In this document: positions 1 to 5,899 of the stretch, piece by piece | Position numbering within the stretch: position 1 is the first letter of the stretch | Layout of the letters: each line of letters begins with the position of its first letter | Assembly: GCA_905234005.1 (NCBI GenBank) | Contig: CAJOFW010000125.1 | Span: 1-6,871 of the forward strand | Reading direction: 5' to 3' | Origin: an uncultured Oscillospiraceae bacterium | Lineage (GTDB): Bacteria > Bacillota > Clostridia > Oscillospirales > Oscillospiraceae | Length of the DNA: 6,871 nt | The notes under the pieces: generated by a model | Told to the model about the DNA's origin: nothing | Databases searched by the model: none | Seen by the model: the letters and a program-made list of their open reading frames with translations, nothing else | Program-made: the position numbers and the translations under genes

Positions 1-10
1 CATATTTCAC

Positions 11-51
11 AAAAAGCCTCGGGAATACACAAAGTATTCCCTGCGTTTTTT
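11..51. terminator. Bidirectional intrinsic terminator
   Basis: An 8-bp perfect stem (GGGAATAC at 21-28 with GTATTCCC at 34-41) closes a 5-nt loop. It is followed on the + strand by a T tract (46-51) and preceded by an A tract (11-15), so it can end transcription from either side. On the + strand it would end a gene lying left of the window. On the - strand it would end the candidate RNA or leader described at 63-234. The structure is seen directly; the termination role is inferred from the standard stem plus U-tract pattern. Confidence 0.75.
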
Positions 52-62
52 GTTTCATCTGC

Positions 63-234
63 CGAAAAATCTGTCTGCGCAATCCGCACACCCCTATTGC
101 GCGGTATTGCCTTAAGGAAACGCCGTATTCTATTCAGTCAGCCATTGAAGAAGAAAACAGCGCCCGGGCCGTTATCCGATACAGGATGACGGCGTGGGCG
201 CTGTCTTCACAAAACGCACCGGACAGATTTTTCG
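63..234 (-). ncRNA. Candidate structured RNA or inverted-repeat element
   Basis: A perfect 13-bp inverted repeat (CGAAAAATCTGTC at 63-75, its complement at 222-234) encloses three smaller hairpins. These are GCGCAAT/ATTGCGC (77-83 with 96-102), an imperfect stem with a TTAA loop (103-111 with 116-124), and a long GC-rich hairpin (158-165 with 196-203, continued by 168-177 with 184-193, loop 178-183). Together they would form a multi-way junction with a closing stem, as in structured RNAs. The - strand is favoured because a TACAAT -10-like box (252-247) sits a few bases before the closing stem and a terminator (41-11) follows it; no good -35 box is visible. Orientation is uncertain, because some stem positions are G-U only on the + strand and one only on the - strand. 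On the - strand the long hairpin is itself followed by TTTTCTTCTTC and could terminate. I recognise no known RNA family. A small inverted-repeat mobile element is an alternative. Confidence 0.33.
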
Positions 235-246
235 ATTTTCGCTTGC

Positions 247-252
247 ATTGTA
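247..252 (-). promoter_or_regulatory. Possible -10 box of the folded-RNA block
   Basis: Read on the - strand this is TACAAT, one mismatch from TATAAT. A start about 7 nt downstream (near 240) would place the 13-bp closing stem of the folded block almost at the 5' end of the transcript. The hexamer 17 nt upstream (TACTAT) is a poor -35 match, so the call is tentative. Confidence 0.25.
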
Positions 253-283
253 TTTGACCACATATTAAAATAGTACCATATGA

Positions 284-840
284 CGCGCACACGTCGAATG
301 GGAATCGAGCAATCTTTCATTCGTGCTGGCCGTGTCGCGGCTTCTGATGAGCGTCAGCATCGGCGAGGAGGATCGTCAGTCGCTGACCGACGTCATGCGT
401 GTCATGTTCCGGCGCTATATCCCGCTGATGTGCGTCATATGCGTCGGCATCATTCTCTGCGCCGAGCCGATCACACGGCTGTTCTTCCGCGACCCCGCAG
501 AGCCTGTCTGCATGATGACCGTGTGGGGCCTGCGGCTGCTGCCGCTGTCCATGCCGCTTTCCATCATGTATATGCACTTCGTCGGATACGGGCAGGCGTC
601 CGGCAAATGTGCACGTCCTGTCGCTGATAGACGGCGTTGTCTGCGCGGCGGGCCTCACGGCGCTGCTCATCCGTGCCGTGGGCATGAACAGCGTGTACCG
701 TCTCGGAGCTTGTGCAGGGCTTCTGTCTGCGGCGGGGGATCGACGACCGCCGGGCCTATCTCGCCGGACTCTCGATGGAGGAGATGGCGGGCAACATCGT
801 CAGGCACGGGTTCAGGAAGGATAAAAAAGACCACACGATT
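284..840 (+). pseudogene. Decayed MATE-family transporter fused to GHKL-like ATPase domain
   Basis: Three consecutive stretches in three different frames together resemble the C-terminal part of MATE-type multidrug transporters that carry an extra cytoplasmic ATP-binding domain. Piece one (about 299-607) reads as membrane segments, including the motifs RYIPLM, RLFF and LLPLSMPLSIMYMHFVGYGQAS. Piece two (609-698), one frame over, continues with HVLSLIDGVVCAAG and ends GMNSVY. Piece three (700-840), in the third frame, reads GIDDRRAYLAGLSMEEM then GNIVRHGF, matching the N-box (E-x3-N-x3-HG) of histidine-kinase/anti-sigma-type ATPase folds. The N-terminal half of the transporter, the segment between GMNSVY and the ATPase domain, and the ATPase domain after the N-box are missing. 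A TGA at 281-283 closes the first frame upstream, and no ribosome site with an intact start is seen. Family identity rests on recalled sequence character, not a search. Edges are approximate. Confidence 0.72.
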
Positions 841-910
841 CGAAAGGACAGCGTTTCCAAGGCTTTGCGCCCGGTGACGAGACGAAACTGTTCTGCGCCA
901 ATCATACGAT

Positions 911-932
911 GCCCGGCCGCACGGGGCCGGGC
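911..932 (+). other. GC-rich hairpin before the glycosyltransferase gene
   Basis: A perfect 8-bp stem (GCCCGGCC at 911-918 with GGCCGGGC at 925-932) closes a 6-nt loop. There is no U tract after it, so it is not a typical intrinsic terminator. It ends 4 nt before the AGGAGGG ribosome site at 937-943. It could be the eroded terminator of the upstream pseudogene or a stem in the mRNA leader that influences translation of the glycosyltransferase. Confidence 0.4.
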
Positions 933-952
933 GAACAGGAGGGACAGCACAC

Positions 953-1969
953 ATGAAGGTGCTTACGATCACGGTTCCCTGCTACAACTCGCAGGGCTAT
1001 ATGGAGCATTGCCTCACTACACTCATCTCCGGAGGGGAGGACATCGAGATCCTGATCGTCGACGACGGCTCCACGGACGACACCGCCGCAATCGCCGACC
1101 GCTGGGCGGCGGAGCATCCGTCCGTCGTGCGCGTGATCCATCAGGAGAACGCCGGCCACGGCGGCGCGGTCATGACCGGCATACGAAACGCCTCCGGCGT
1201 CTACTTCAGGGTCGTGGACAGCGACGACTGGGTGGACGAGGACGCGTTTGCCCGGGCGCTCGACCGGCTGCGTACATTCGTCCGGGAGGGCGCGGACGTC
1301 GATCTTCTCGTCACAAATTACATCTACGACAAGACGGAGCTGGGCCGAAAGCGTGAAATCCACTACAAACGGGCGTTCCGGGAGAACACCGTGCTTACGT
1401 GGGACGATGTACGCCGCTTCCGCCCGTGGGAGAATCTTCTCATGCACGCGCTGATCTTCCGCACCGACGTCCTGCGCCGGAGCGGTCTCGAGCTGCCGAA
1501 GCACACGTTTTACGTGGACAACCTCTACTGCTCCGTTCCGCTCGCGTCGGTTCGGACGCTGTATTACATGGACGTCGGGCTTTACCACTACTTCATCGGC
1601 CGCGAGGGGCAGTCGGTGCAGGAGGCGACCATGATCCGCCGCATCGACCAGCAGATCACGGTAAACAAGCTGATGATGGAGCAGCTCGACCTCGAGCACG
1701 TTCCGAACGAACGCCAGCGGGAGACGATCCTCCACTACCACGACATGATCACGACGGTGACGTCTATCATGCTCATTCGCGGCGGCACGCCGGAGCACCT
1801 CGCGAAAAAGGACGCTCTCTGGGCGTACATCCGCGACGAACACCCGTGGGAATACGGGAAGCTGCGGCACAGTCTGTTCGGCGTCGTCATGAATCTGCCC
1901 GGCAGGGCCGGACGCGGCTTCGCCGTCCTCTGCTACCGCGCCGCAAACCGGATATTCAGCTTCAACTGA
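953..1969 (+). CDS. Family 2 glycosyltransferase
   Basis: A 338-residue cytoplasmic or membrane-peripheral enzyme that should transfer a sugar from a nucleotide-sugar donor to an acceptor, probably a cell-surface polysaccharide, glycolipid or protein. The GT-A fold signature is clear: VPCYN (residues 8-12), the nucleotide-binding VDDGSTD (36-42), ENAGHGGA (65-72) and the metal-binding DxD as DSDDW (89-93). FYVDN (176-180) is in the place of the usual catalytic acidic pair. The C-terminal 130 residues are mostly helical, and no clear transmembrane segment is visible. The ATG is chosen because AGGAGGG (937-943) lies 9 nt upstream and the protein starts right at the first beta strand, as usual for the family. 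The gene follows the transporter remnant and precedes an exonuclease by 100 nt; neither neighbour reveals donor or acceptor. No sugar-nucleotide synthesis genes are nearby, so the product is unknown. The family call is secure; the specific substrate is not. Confidence 0.93.
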   Translation: MKVLTITVPCYNSQGYMEHCLTTLISGGEDIEILIVDDGSTDDTAAIADRWAAEHPSVVRVIHQENAGHGGAVMTGIRNASGVYFRVVDSDDWVDEDAFARALDRLRTFVREGADVDLLVTNYIYDKTELGRKREIHYKRAFRENTVLTWDDVRRFRPWENLLMHALIFRTDVLRRSGLELPKHTFYVDNLYCSVPLASVRTLYYMDVGLYHYFIGREGQSVQEATMIRRIDQQITVNKLMMEQLDLEHVPNERQRETILHYHDMITTVTSIMLIRGGTPEHLAKKDALWAYIRDEHPWEYGKLRHSLFGVVMNLPGRAGRGFAVLCYRAANRIFSFN

Positions 1970-1998
1970 CGCCGATTCCGGGCGCTGCCAGAAAAAAC

Positions 1999-2051
1999 AC
2001 ACGGAGTGTCAGAGCCGCTGACACCGGAGCCGCTGACAAAGAGACACGGAG
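1999..2051 (+). repeat. Short direct and inverted repeats in intergenic gap
   Basis: The 100-nt gap between the glycosyltransferase and exonuclease genes holds three overlapping patterns. The 12-mer GAGCCGCTGACA appears at 2012-2023 and 2027-2038 (period 15). The octamer ACACGGAG appears at 1999-2006 and 2044-2051. A 7-bp hairpin, GTGTCAG (2006-2012) with CTGACAC (2018-2024), has a 5-nt loop. Slippage duplication is the simplest explanation. No U tract follows the hairpin, so the two genes may share a transcript. Confidence 0.6.
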
Positions 2052-2069
2052 ATAACAGAGAACAGAGGT

Positions 2070-2960
2070 ATGAATTACATCGTTCTGGACATGGAGTGGA
2101 ACCAGCCGTATAACGAGCAGGCGCTGATCACCGCGCCGTTTGCGTTCAACTCCGAGATCATCGAGATCGGAGCCGTAAAGCTGGGCGACGATTTCGAGGC
2201 CGTCGACGAGTTTTCGACGTACATCCGGCCCACGTTCTACCCGGTCATGATGGGGGCCGTCGTCCGGCTCACGAGGATATGGCCGAAGCTTCTCGAGGAG
2301 GCCCCGGCCTTCCCGGAGGCATACGAGGCGTTTCGGACGTGGTGCGGCCCGGATTTCTGCCTGTGCACATGGAGCACGACCGACATCCGTGTACTGCTCG
2401 ACAACCTCATCATGCACGGCGTTCCGACCGAGCCTTCGCCGCTCTTCTGCGACCTGCAGCGCGTATTCGGGCGCGAGCTTCTGCGTGAGCGGCGGCAATG
2501 CTCGCTGGAGGCGGCGCTGTCCATTCTCGGCCTCAAGGGCGAGCGGGCGCACGACGCCCTGCACGACGCCCGCAACACCGTCCTCGTCTGCGGCCGCATG
2601 GAGCTTGCCGACTGCGTGGACGAATATATCACGTCTTATGTAAACTATGAACAGGATCGCCTCGACGGCCTGATCGGCGGTGTGACCGTCCCGGCGGCGA
2701 CGGATATACGCCGCGACAGCGCGCTCGGCACGTTCCCCTGCCCCTACTGCGGCGGGGCCGTGACACTGGGCGGCTGGGCCGAGGCCGGAGGCGGTCTTCT
2801 GTACGGCTCCGGCATGTGCGCGGAGGAACACGAGTTTCTGGCCCGGTTCAAATTCCGCCGGGCCGGTAAAGCGGAGACCACCGTGAAACGGCTCATATTC
2901 GACATGAGCGACGATCTCTGGGATACATACCAGCAGGCCCTCGAGCAGGCCGAATCCTGA
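2070..2960 (+). CDS. DEDDh 3'-5' exonuclease with C-terminal zinc ribbon
   Basis: A 296-residue DnaQ-like (RNase T/ERI-1-type) exonuclease predicted to remove nucleotides from 3' ends of DNA or RNA with two metal ions. All five active-site residues can be placed: D7 and E9 in the LDMEW motif, D105 in WSTTD, H161 and D166 in HDALHDARNT (H-x4-D, the DEDDh form). The exonuclease domain spans about residues 1-185. A tail of about 75 residues carries CPYC (C224, C227) and a second pair in CAEEH (C250, H254), suggesting one bound zinc. The start MNYIVLDMEW places the first catalytic strand at the N terminus, as normal for this group. Its ribosome site is weak: AGAG (2057-2060) is 9 nt away, and GGAGA (2048-2052) is far. 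The 100-nt gap after the glycosyltransferase has no terminator, so both may be cotranscribed. Nucleic-acid substrate cannot be told from sequence. Confidence 0.88.
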   Translation: MNYIVLDMEWNQPYNEQALITAPFAFNSEIIEIGAVKLGDDFEAVDEFSTYIRPTFYPVMMGAVVRLTRIWPKLLEEAPAFPEAYEAFRTWCGPDFCLCTWSTTDIRVLLDNLIMHGVPTEPSPLFCDLQRVFGRELLRERRQCSLEAALSILGLKGERAHDALHDARNTVLVCGRMELADCVDEYITSYVNYEQDRLDGLIGGVTVPAATDIRRDSALGTFPCPYCGGAVTLGGWAEAGGGLLYGSGMCAEEHEFLARFKFRRAGKAETTVKRLIFDMSDDLWDTYQQALEQAES

Positions 2961-2976
2961 CGCCCGGGGACAACAG

Positions 2977-3022
2977 AAAACGCGCCGGCTTTCCCCGTTA
3001 TAGGGAAGGCCGGCGCGTTTTT
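2977..3022. terminator. Strong bidirectional terminator between convergent genes
   Basis: CGCGCCGGC (2981-2989) pairs perfectly with GCCGGCGCG (3009-3017), continued inward by a G-U pair, two A-T and three C-G pairs, giving a stem of about 15 bp with a 7-nt loop (2996-3002). AAAA precedes it (2977-2980) and TTTTT follows it (3018-3022), so it works on both strands. It lies between the convergent ends of the exonuclease gene (stop 2960) and the propeller gene (stop at 3062) and serves both transcripts. Confidence 0.92.
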
Positions 3023-3061
3023 GTATGTATGGTTCCGTGTCGGAGCCGGGAACGATCGGGG

Positions 3062-4825
3062 TCATTCGAGCGTGATGCCGAATATCTGCTGGCCGCGGGT
3101 GCCGATGACGATCGTGTTGTTGTAGACGATCGGGCTTGCCTCTGTTGTCGCGGCGAAGGCGAACGAGTCATACATATCGCCGGTGAGTCCGTCGAGCAGC
3201 ATCATCTGCCCGTTGATCGAGCTGGTGTAGATGACGTAGCCGCGTCCGCGCTGGTCGTAGATGCACGTCGGCGTGCACCAGGAATAGGTGGGCGAGGTCA
3301 CGCTCCACACCTCCTCGCCCGTCTCGGTATCGAGCGCGAGAAGCTGGCCGTTGCCGGCGCTCGGATAGCGGGCCATCGCGACGTAGAGAATGCCCTCCAG
3401 CGAGCCGGTGCCAAGGGCGAACGAGCCCTGCACGCCGCCGGACAGGCCGCTTTCGGAGTAGCACTCGTAATCGCGGCGCCATACCTCCTCGCCCGTGACG
3501 GCGTCGATCTTCCATACGGCGGTGTTGTAGCTTCGCCAGCCGTAATGGAACGACGTGCTCAGATAGATCCACGGGTGGCCGTCCTCGTCCAGCTCCAGAA
3601 GCGGGGTGCAGTTCGTGTCGTCAAGGCAGTCAAAGCGCCAGACGATCTCCATCGTGTCGGTATCCAGGCAGATGAAGTCCGCGCCGTTGTCCGCCACCAT
3701 CAGGTAGTTGCGCCACATGACGGCGCTGTCCTCCATGCCGTAGTAGTACTGATCGGCGGTGGAGGAGGCGAACGTGAACTTCGTCACCGTCGGGTTCACG
3801 GACAGCGTGCCCTCCCGTTCGCTGTAGTCCGTATTGAGCTTGATGAAGTAGATGACGCCGTTTTCACCCGGGTAGATGAGCTGATCGGTCTCCGCGTCCA
3901 CGAGGGCCGAGCCGTCGAACGCCGACCACGAGGAGCGCGGCGCGAAGCTGTCATACTGGCCGGTGGAATAGAGAACCTCGCCGTCGATGAGACTCACGAC
4001 AAGGATGCGCGGCGCCTCGCCGGAGCTGTTGAACAGGCCGGCGCCTACATAGAGCAGCGGATACCCGCGAGGATCGAGCGCGCCGGCGCCCTTGAAGGAG
4101 AAGCCGAGAAACAGCGGGTCACGCGTGTACTCGCCTGTCTCGAGATCGAGGAAGTAGACCGTGCCGCCCAGCGTCGCGTAAATCACCTCGACGAGGCCGT
4201 CCTTCTCGATGGCCCAGTCGTACATATTCATGATCTCCTTCGTGCTCCTCGGCCACTCGACCGCCAGGGGCTGGCCCGTCCAGCCGCTGCCGCCCCAGTA
4301 GTTGCCGCTGTTGTCGTTGAGGCCGCCGGTGGAAACCGTCCAGTAATCGCCGAAGCGCTGCTCCGTCATGACCGCGAGACCGTACTGCGCGGTGTTGCGG
4401 AAGTTGTTGCCGCGGAACGTGATGATGCCGGCCGCGTCGGTATACTCCTCCGGAAGACCGAAGTCGATTTTGTGGGCGGCGTCGGCCTGGTACGAGCTGA
4501 CCGTCTCGCCGTTTACCATAATGGATTGCCGTGTGATAACCGGCTCGACCTGGGCCGTTGCGCCCGCGACGGGGCGGAACTCGGTTTCGGACGTGACGGC
4601 CGGCTTCGGCGTCTCGGTCGGGGACGGCTCCGGCGTCGGCGTCGCCGATATCGGCGCGATGTAGTACTCGCTGACCTGCTGCAGCTCGACCGACTCGGCC
4701 TCCGCCTCCGCCGCACGGGCGCTGAGCAGCGCCGCGTGGTCATCGACCACGACATACAGCCACACGAGAAGGCCGGACAGCACAATAAGCTGCAAAAACC
4801 ACGCAATAAAACTCTTTCGACTCAT
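3062..4825 (-). CDS. Membrane-anchored PQQ-type beta-propeller protein
   Basis: A 587-residue protein with an N-terminal membrane anchor (hydrophobic residues 7-27 after MSRKS). A short acidic, helix-prone stretch (31-50) and a Pro/Thr linker (TPTPEPSPTETPKP, 62-75) follow, leading to a large domain presumed to lie outside the membrane. The domain has repeated strands of the type hydrophobic-LD-x-TG-E-xx-W, as in PQQ/WD-like propellers: around 223-231, 274-284, 325-333, 384-396, 437-449 (TGEEVW), 494-507 (TGEEVW) and 541-550, with a closing strand at the C terminus. That suggests seven or eight blades. GIITFRGNNFRN (133-144) marks the domain entry. It has no quinoprotein dehydrogenase active-site pattern that I can recognise, so a binding or scaffold role outside the cell is more likely than catalysis. 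AGAGG (4836-4832) lies 6 nt before the ATG. It follows the rhomboid-like gene by 89 nt on the same strand and ends at the 2977-3022 terminator, so they probably form a two-gene operon. Confidence 0.88.
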   Translation of the reverse strand: MSRKSFIAWFLQLIVLSGLLVWLYVVVDDHAALLSARAAEAEAESVELQQVSEYYIAPISATPTPEPSPTETPKPAVTSETEFRPVAGATAQVEPVITRQSIMVNGETVSSYQADAAHKIDFGLPEEYTDAAGIITFRGNNFRNTAQYGLAVMTEQRFGDYWTVSTGGLNDNSGNYWGGSGWTGQPLAVEWPRSTKEIMNMYDWAIEKDGLVEVIYATLGGTVYFLDLETGEYTRDPLFLGFSFKGAGALDPRGYPLLYVGAGLFNSSGEAPRILVVSLIDGEVLYSTGQYDSFAPRSSWSAFDGSALVDAETDQLIYPGENGVIYFIKLNTDYSEREGTLSVNPTVTKFTFASSTADQYYYGMEDSAVMWRNYLMVADNGADFICLDTDTMEIVWRFDCLDDTNCTPLLELDEDGHPWIYLSTSFHYGWRSYNTAVWKIDAVTGEEVWRRDYECYSESGLSGGVQGSFALGTGSLEGILYVAMARYPSAGNGQLLALDTETGEEVWSVTSPTYSWCTPTCIYDQRGRGYVIYTSSINGQMMLLDGLTGDMYDSFAFAATTEASPIVYNNTIVIGTRGQQIFGITLE

Positions 4826-4831
4826 TTTCTA

Positions 4832-4836
4832 CCTCT
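4832..4836 (-). promoter_or_regulatory. Ribosome binding site of the propeller gene
   Basis: Read on the - strand this is AGAGG, with 6 nt (TAGAAA) to the ATG at 4825-4823. The good spacing supports that start over internal methionines, which would remove the membrane anchor. Confidence 0.7.
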
Positions 4837-4859
4837 GTTGAGCGACTTGGATGCGATCA

Positions 4860-4924
4860 TATGGCTTACACGGTGTATGGCTTACACGGTGCAGGGTGTA
4901 TCCGGTGATATGACTCACTCGGTA
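4860..4924. repeat. 16-nt tandem repeat array at the end of the rhomboid-like gene
   Basis: Two perfect tandem copies of TATGGCTTACACGGTG (4860-4875 and 4876-4891) are followed by two decayed copies: 4892-4907 (10 of 16 matching) and 4909-4924 (12 of 16 matching), offset by one base. On the - strand the unit is CACCGTGTAAGCCATA. The copy at 4924-4909 contains the last codons and TGA stop of the rhomboid-like gene (ACC GAG TGA). The two perfect copies carry the equivalent ACC GTG TAA. The array therefore looks like duplications of the gene end extending into the 89-nt gap before the propeller gene. The unit is too short, and lacks spacers, for a CRISPR. Confidence 0.8.
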
Positions 4925-5790
4925 AAATGGATATGGTTGTTGATGTGATCCCGGCAGAAGCAGTGATAGCCCGCGCAGCGGCTGCAAAAGCGGAACTCCA
5001 GCTCCGGGTGATCGGCGTCGGTTCGGCCGCATACGGCGCATTTGCGCGAGTACGGCTGCTTTTCACGCTCCCGCTCGATACGGCGGACGGCGCTTTTGAA
5101 CTGGATCGTGCGCGCCTTCTGCTCCGCAAGCTTCCGCGCGTGCGACGGACGGAGAAGGTCTATAAGCCACTCGCCGCAGAAGAGCATATACGCGGCCATC
5201 GCCACGACCGGCACGAGGGCGAGCCAGACGTAGCCGTTCACGAGATAGCGGATGATCGTGAACGCGAAATACGCCGCGTCGACCCATGCGAGCCATTTCA
5301 TCTTGACCGGGATGAAGAAGAACAGCAGCACCCGCTGCTCCGGCCAGAGCGTCGCGAACGCGAAAAACAGCGACATGTTCAGCCAGTACATGGTGACGTA
5401 GACCGATACGTGAGCGATCAGATAGACGAGCACGGCATACAGCGCCGTGAGCAGCATGCCGCTGAAGTAGTAGATCGTGAACCGGCCCGTTCCCCACTCG
5501 CGCTCGAGCGTGGTGCCTATAAAATAGTAAAAGTACAGCGATACAGCGAGCCACAGCAGACTGCTTCCGCTCACGGGGATCAGCGCGAACGTGACGATAC
5601 GCCAGATCTGCCCCCGGCACACGGCCGCGGGATCGAGCGCGAGCAGACCGTACAGAAGGCCGGTCGTGTCCATCATGCCGAATATCCACACGACAAGGTT
5701 TCCGATCACGACGTACAGCATGAGCCGGGGTATCCCGAACCGGGGGTGCCGCATGCAGAAGACGTCGATTTTTCTGTTCAGCTCCTTCAT
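4915..5790 (-). CDS. Rhomboid-like membrane protein, no protease residues, Cys/His tail
   Basis: A 291-residue polytopic membrane protein with about six hydrophobic segments (roughly 22-40, 66-92, 104-128, 129-149, 153-181 and 185-205). Rhomboid-fold landmarks are present: QIWRIVTF (61-68) in the first loop region and LEREWGTGRF (95-104), matching the conserved loop-1 ER-WG-RF pattern. Where active rhomboids have GxSG, this one has NMSL (138-141), and no histidine is found in the last transmembrane segments. It is therefore probably a non-proteolytic relative, like derlins or other pseudoproteases. A basic region (215-250) leads to a C-terminal Cys/His cluster: C251, C254, C269, C272, C277, C279, H282, H286 and H288, likely binding one or two zinc ions on the cytoplasmic side. 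GAGGTG (5803-5798) lies 7 nt before the ATG. The downstream propeller gene suggests a shared envelope role, possibly membrane-protein handling; this is inference. Confidence 0.82.
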   Translation of the reverse strand: MKELNRKIDVFCMRHPRFGIPRLMLYVVIGNLVVWIFGMMDTTGLLYGLLALDPAAVCRGQIWRIVTFALIPVSGSSLLWLAVSLYFYYFIGTTLEREWGTGRFTIYYFSGMLLTALYAVLVYLIAHVSVYVTMYWLNMSLFFAFATLWPEQRVLLFFFIPVKMKWLAWVDAAYFAFTIIRYLVNGYVWLALVPVVAMAAYMLFCGEWLIDLLRPSHARKLAEQKARTIQFKSAVRRIEREREKQPYSRKCAVCGRTDADHPELEFRFCSRCAGYHCFCRDHINNHIHFTE

Positions 5791-5797
5791 GGATTTT

Positions 5798-5803
5798 CAC
5801 CTC
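5798..5803 (-). promoter_or_regulatory. Ribosome binding site of the rhomboid-like gene
   Basis: Read on the - strand this is GAGGTG, 7 nt before the ATG at 5790-5788. It decides this start. Confidence 0.75.
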
Positions 5804-5809
5804 ATTTCC

Positions 5810-5838
5810 ATAATACCCTTTTTCTCCTGAAAAGTCCT
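5810..5838 (-). promoter_or_regulatory. Possible promoter of the rhomboid-propeller operon
   Basis: On the - strand TATTAT (5815-5810) is one mismatch from the -10 consensus. At 17 nt spacing the -35 hexamer is AGGACT (5838-5833), which shares only the central GAC. A start near 5803 would leave a leader of about 13 nt with the ribosome site at its very 5' end, so a promoter further upstream is possible. Confidence 0.3.
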
Positions 5839-5881
5839 GACAGAACAGTTACATTTTTTTCTTTCCTTTCGGGACGGAGTG

Positions 5882-5890
5882 TGGTATAGT
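5882..5890 (+). promoter_or_regulatory. rlmB: Extended -10 promoter of the rRNA methyltransferase gene
   Basis: TGG followed by TATAGT (5885-5890) is an extended -10 element with one mismatch from TATAAT. The -35 position (5862-5867, TTTCCT) is weak, which an extended -10 can offset. Transcription would begin near 5897, only a few bases before the ATG at 5900 or 5906. Confidence 0.5.
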
Positions 5891-5899
5891 GTAATTTGT

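Noticed and set aside
63..234. Known RNA such as 6S, tmRNA, SRP RNA or a familiar riboswitch
   Set aside because: None of the conserved sequence signatures I know for these classes is seen. The hairpin arrangement is not the long rod of 6S RNA, and there is no tRNA-like end.
254..282. TTGACC as a -35 box for a + strand promoter before the transporter remnant
   Set aside because: No -10-like hexamer occurs at 16-18 nt spacing (ATATGA or similar only).
280..627. Frame with ATG at 280, 115 codons
   Set aside because: It overlaps the transporter remnant in another frame. Its Arg/His-rich translation resembles nothing, and no ribosome site precedes it.
902..2002. Open frame of 366 codons on the - strand
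   Set aside because: It is antisense to the glycosyltransferase, whose motifs fix the coding strand.
1962..3065. Open frame of 367 codons on the - strand
   Set aside because: It is antisense to the exonuclease with a complete active site, and it runs through a strong bidirectional terminator.
4860..4924. Possible CRISPR array
   Set aside because: The 16-nt units are directly adjacent with no spacers, and no cas genes are present.
3029..4948. Open frame of 639 codons on the + strand
   Set aside because: It is antisense to the propeller gene, whose domains, start and ribosome site are clear. The translation is rich in Arg, Ala, Val and Asp with no recognisable fold, as expected for the complement of GC-rich coding sequence.
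4927..5889. Open frame of 320 codons on the + strand
   Set aside because: It is antisense to the rhomboid-like gene; the translation is charged and of low complexity and has no motif.
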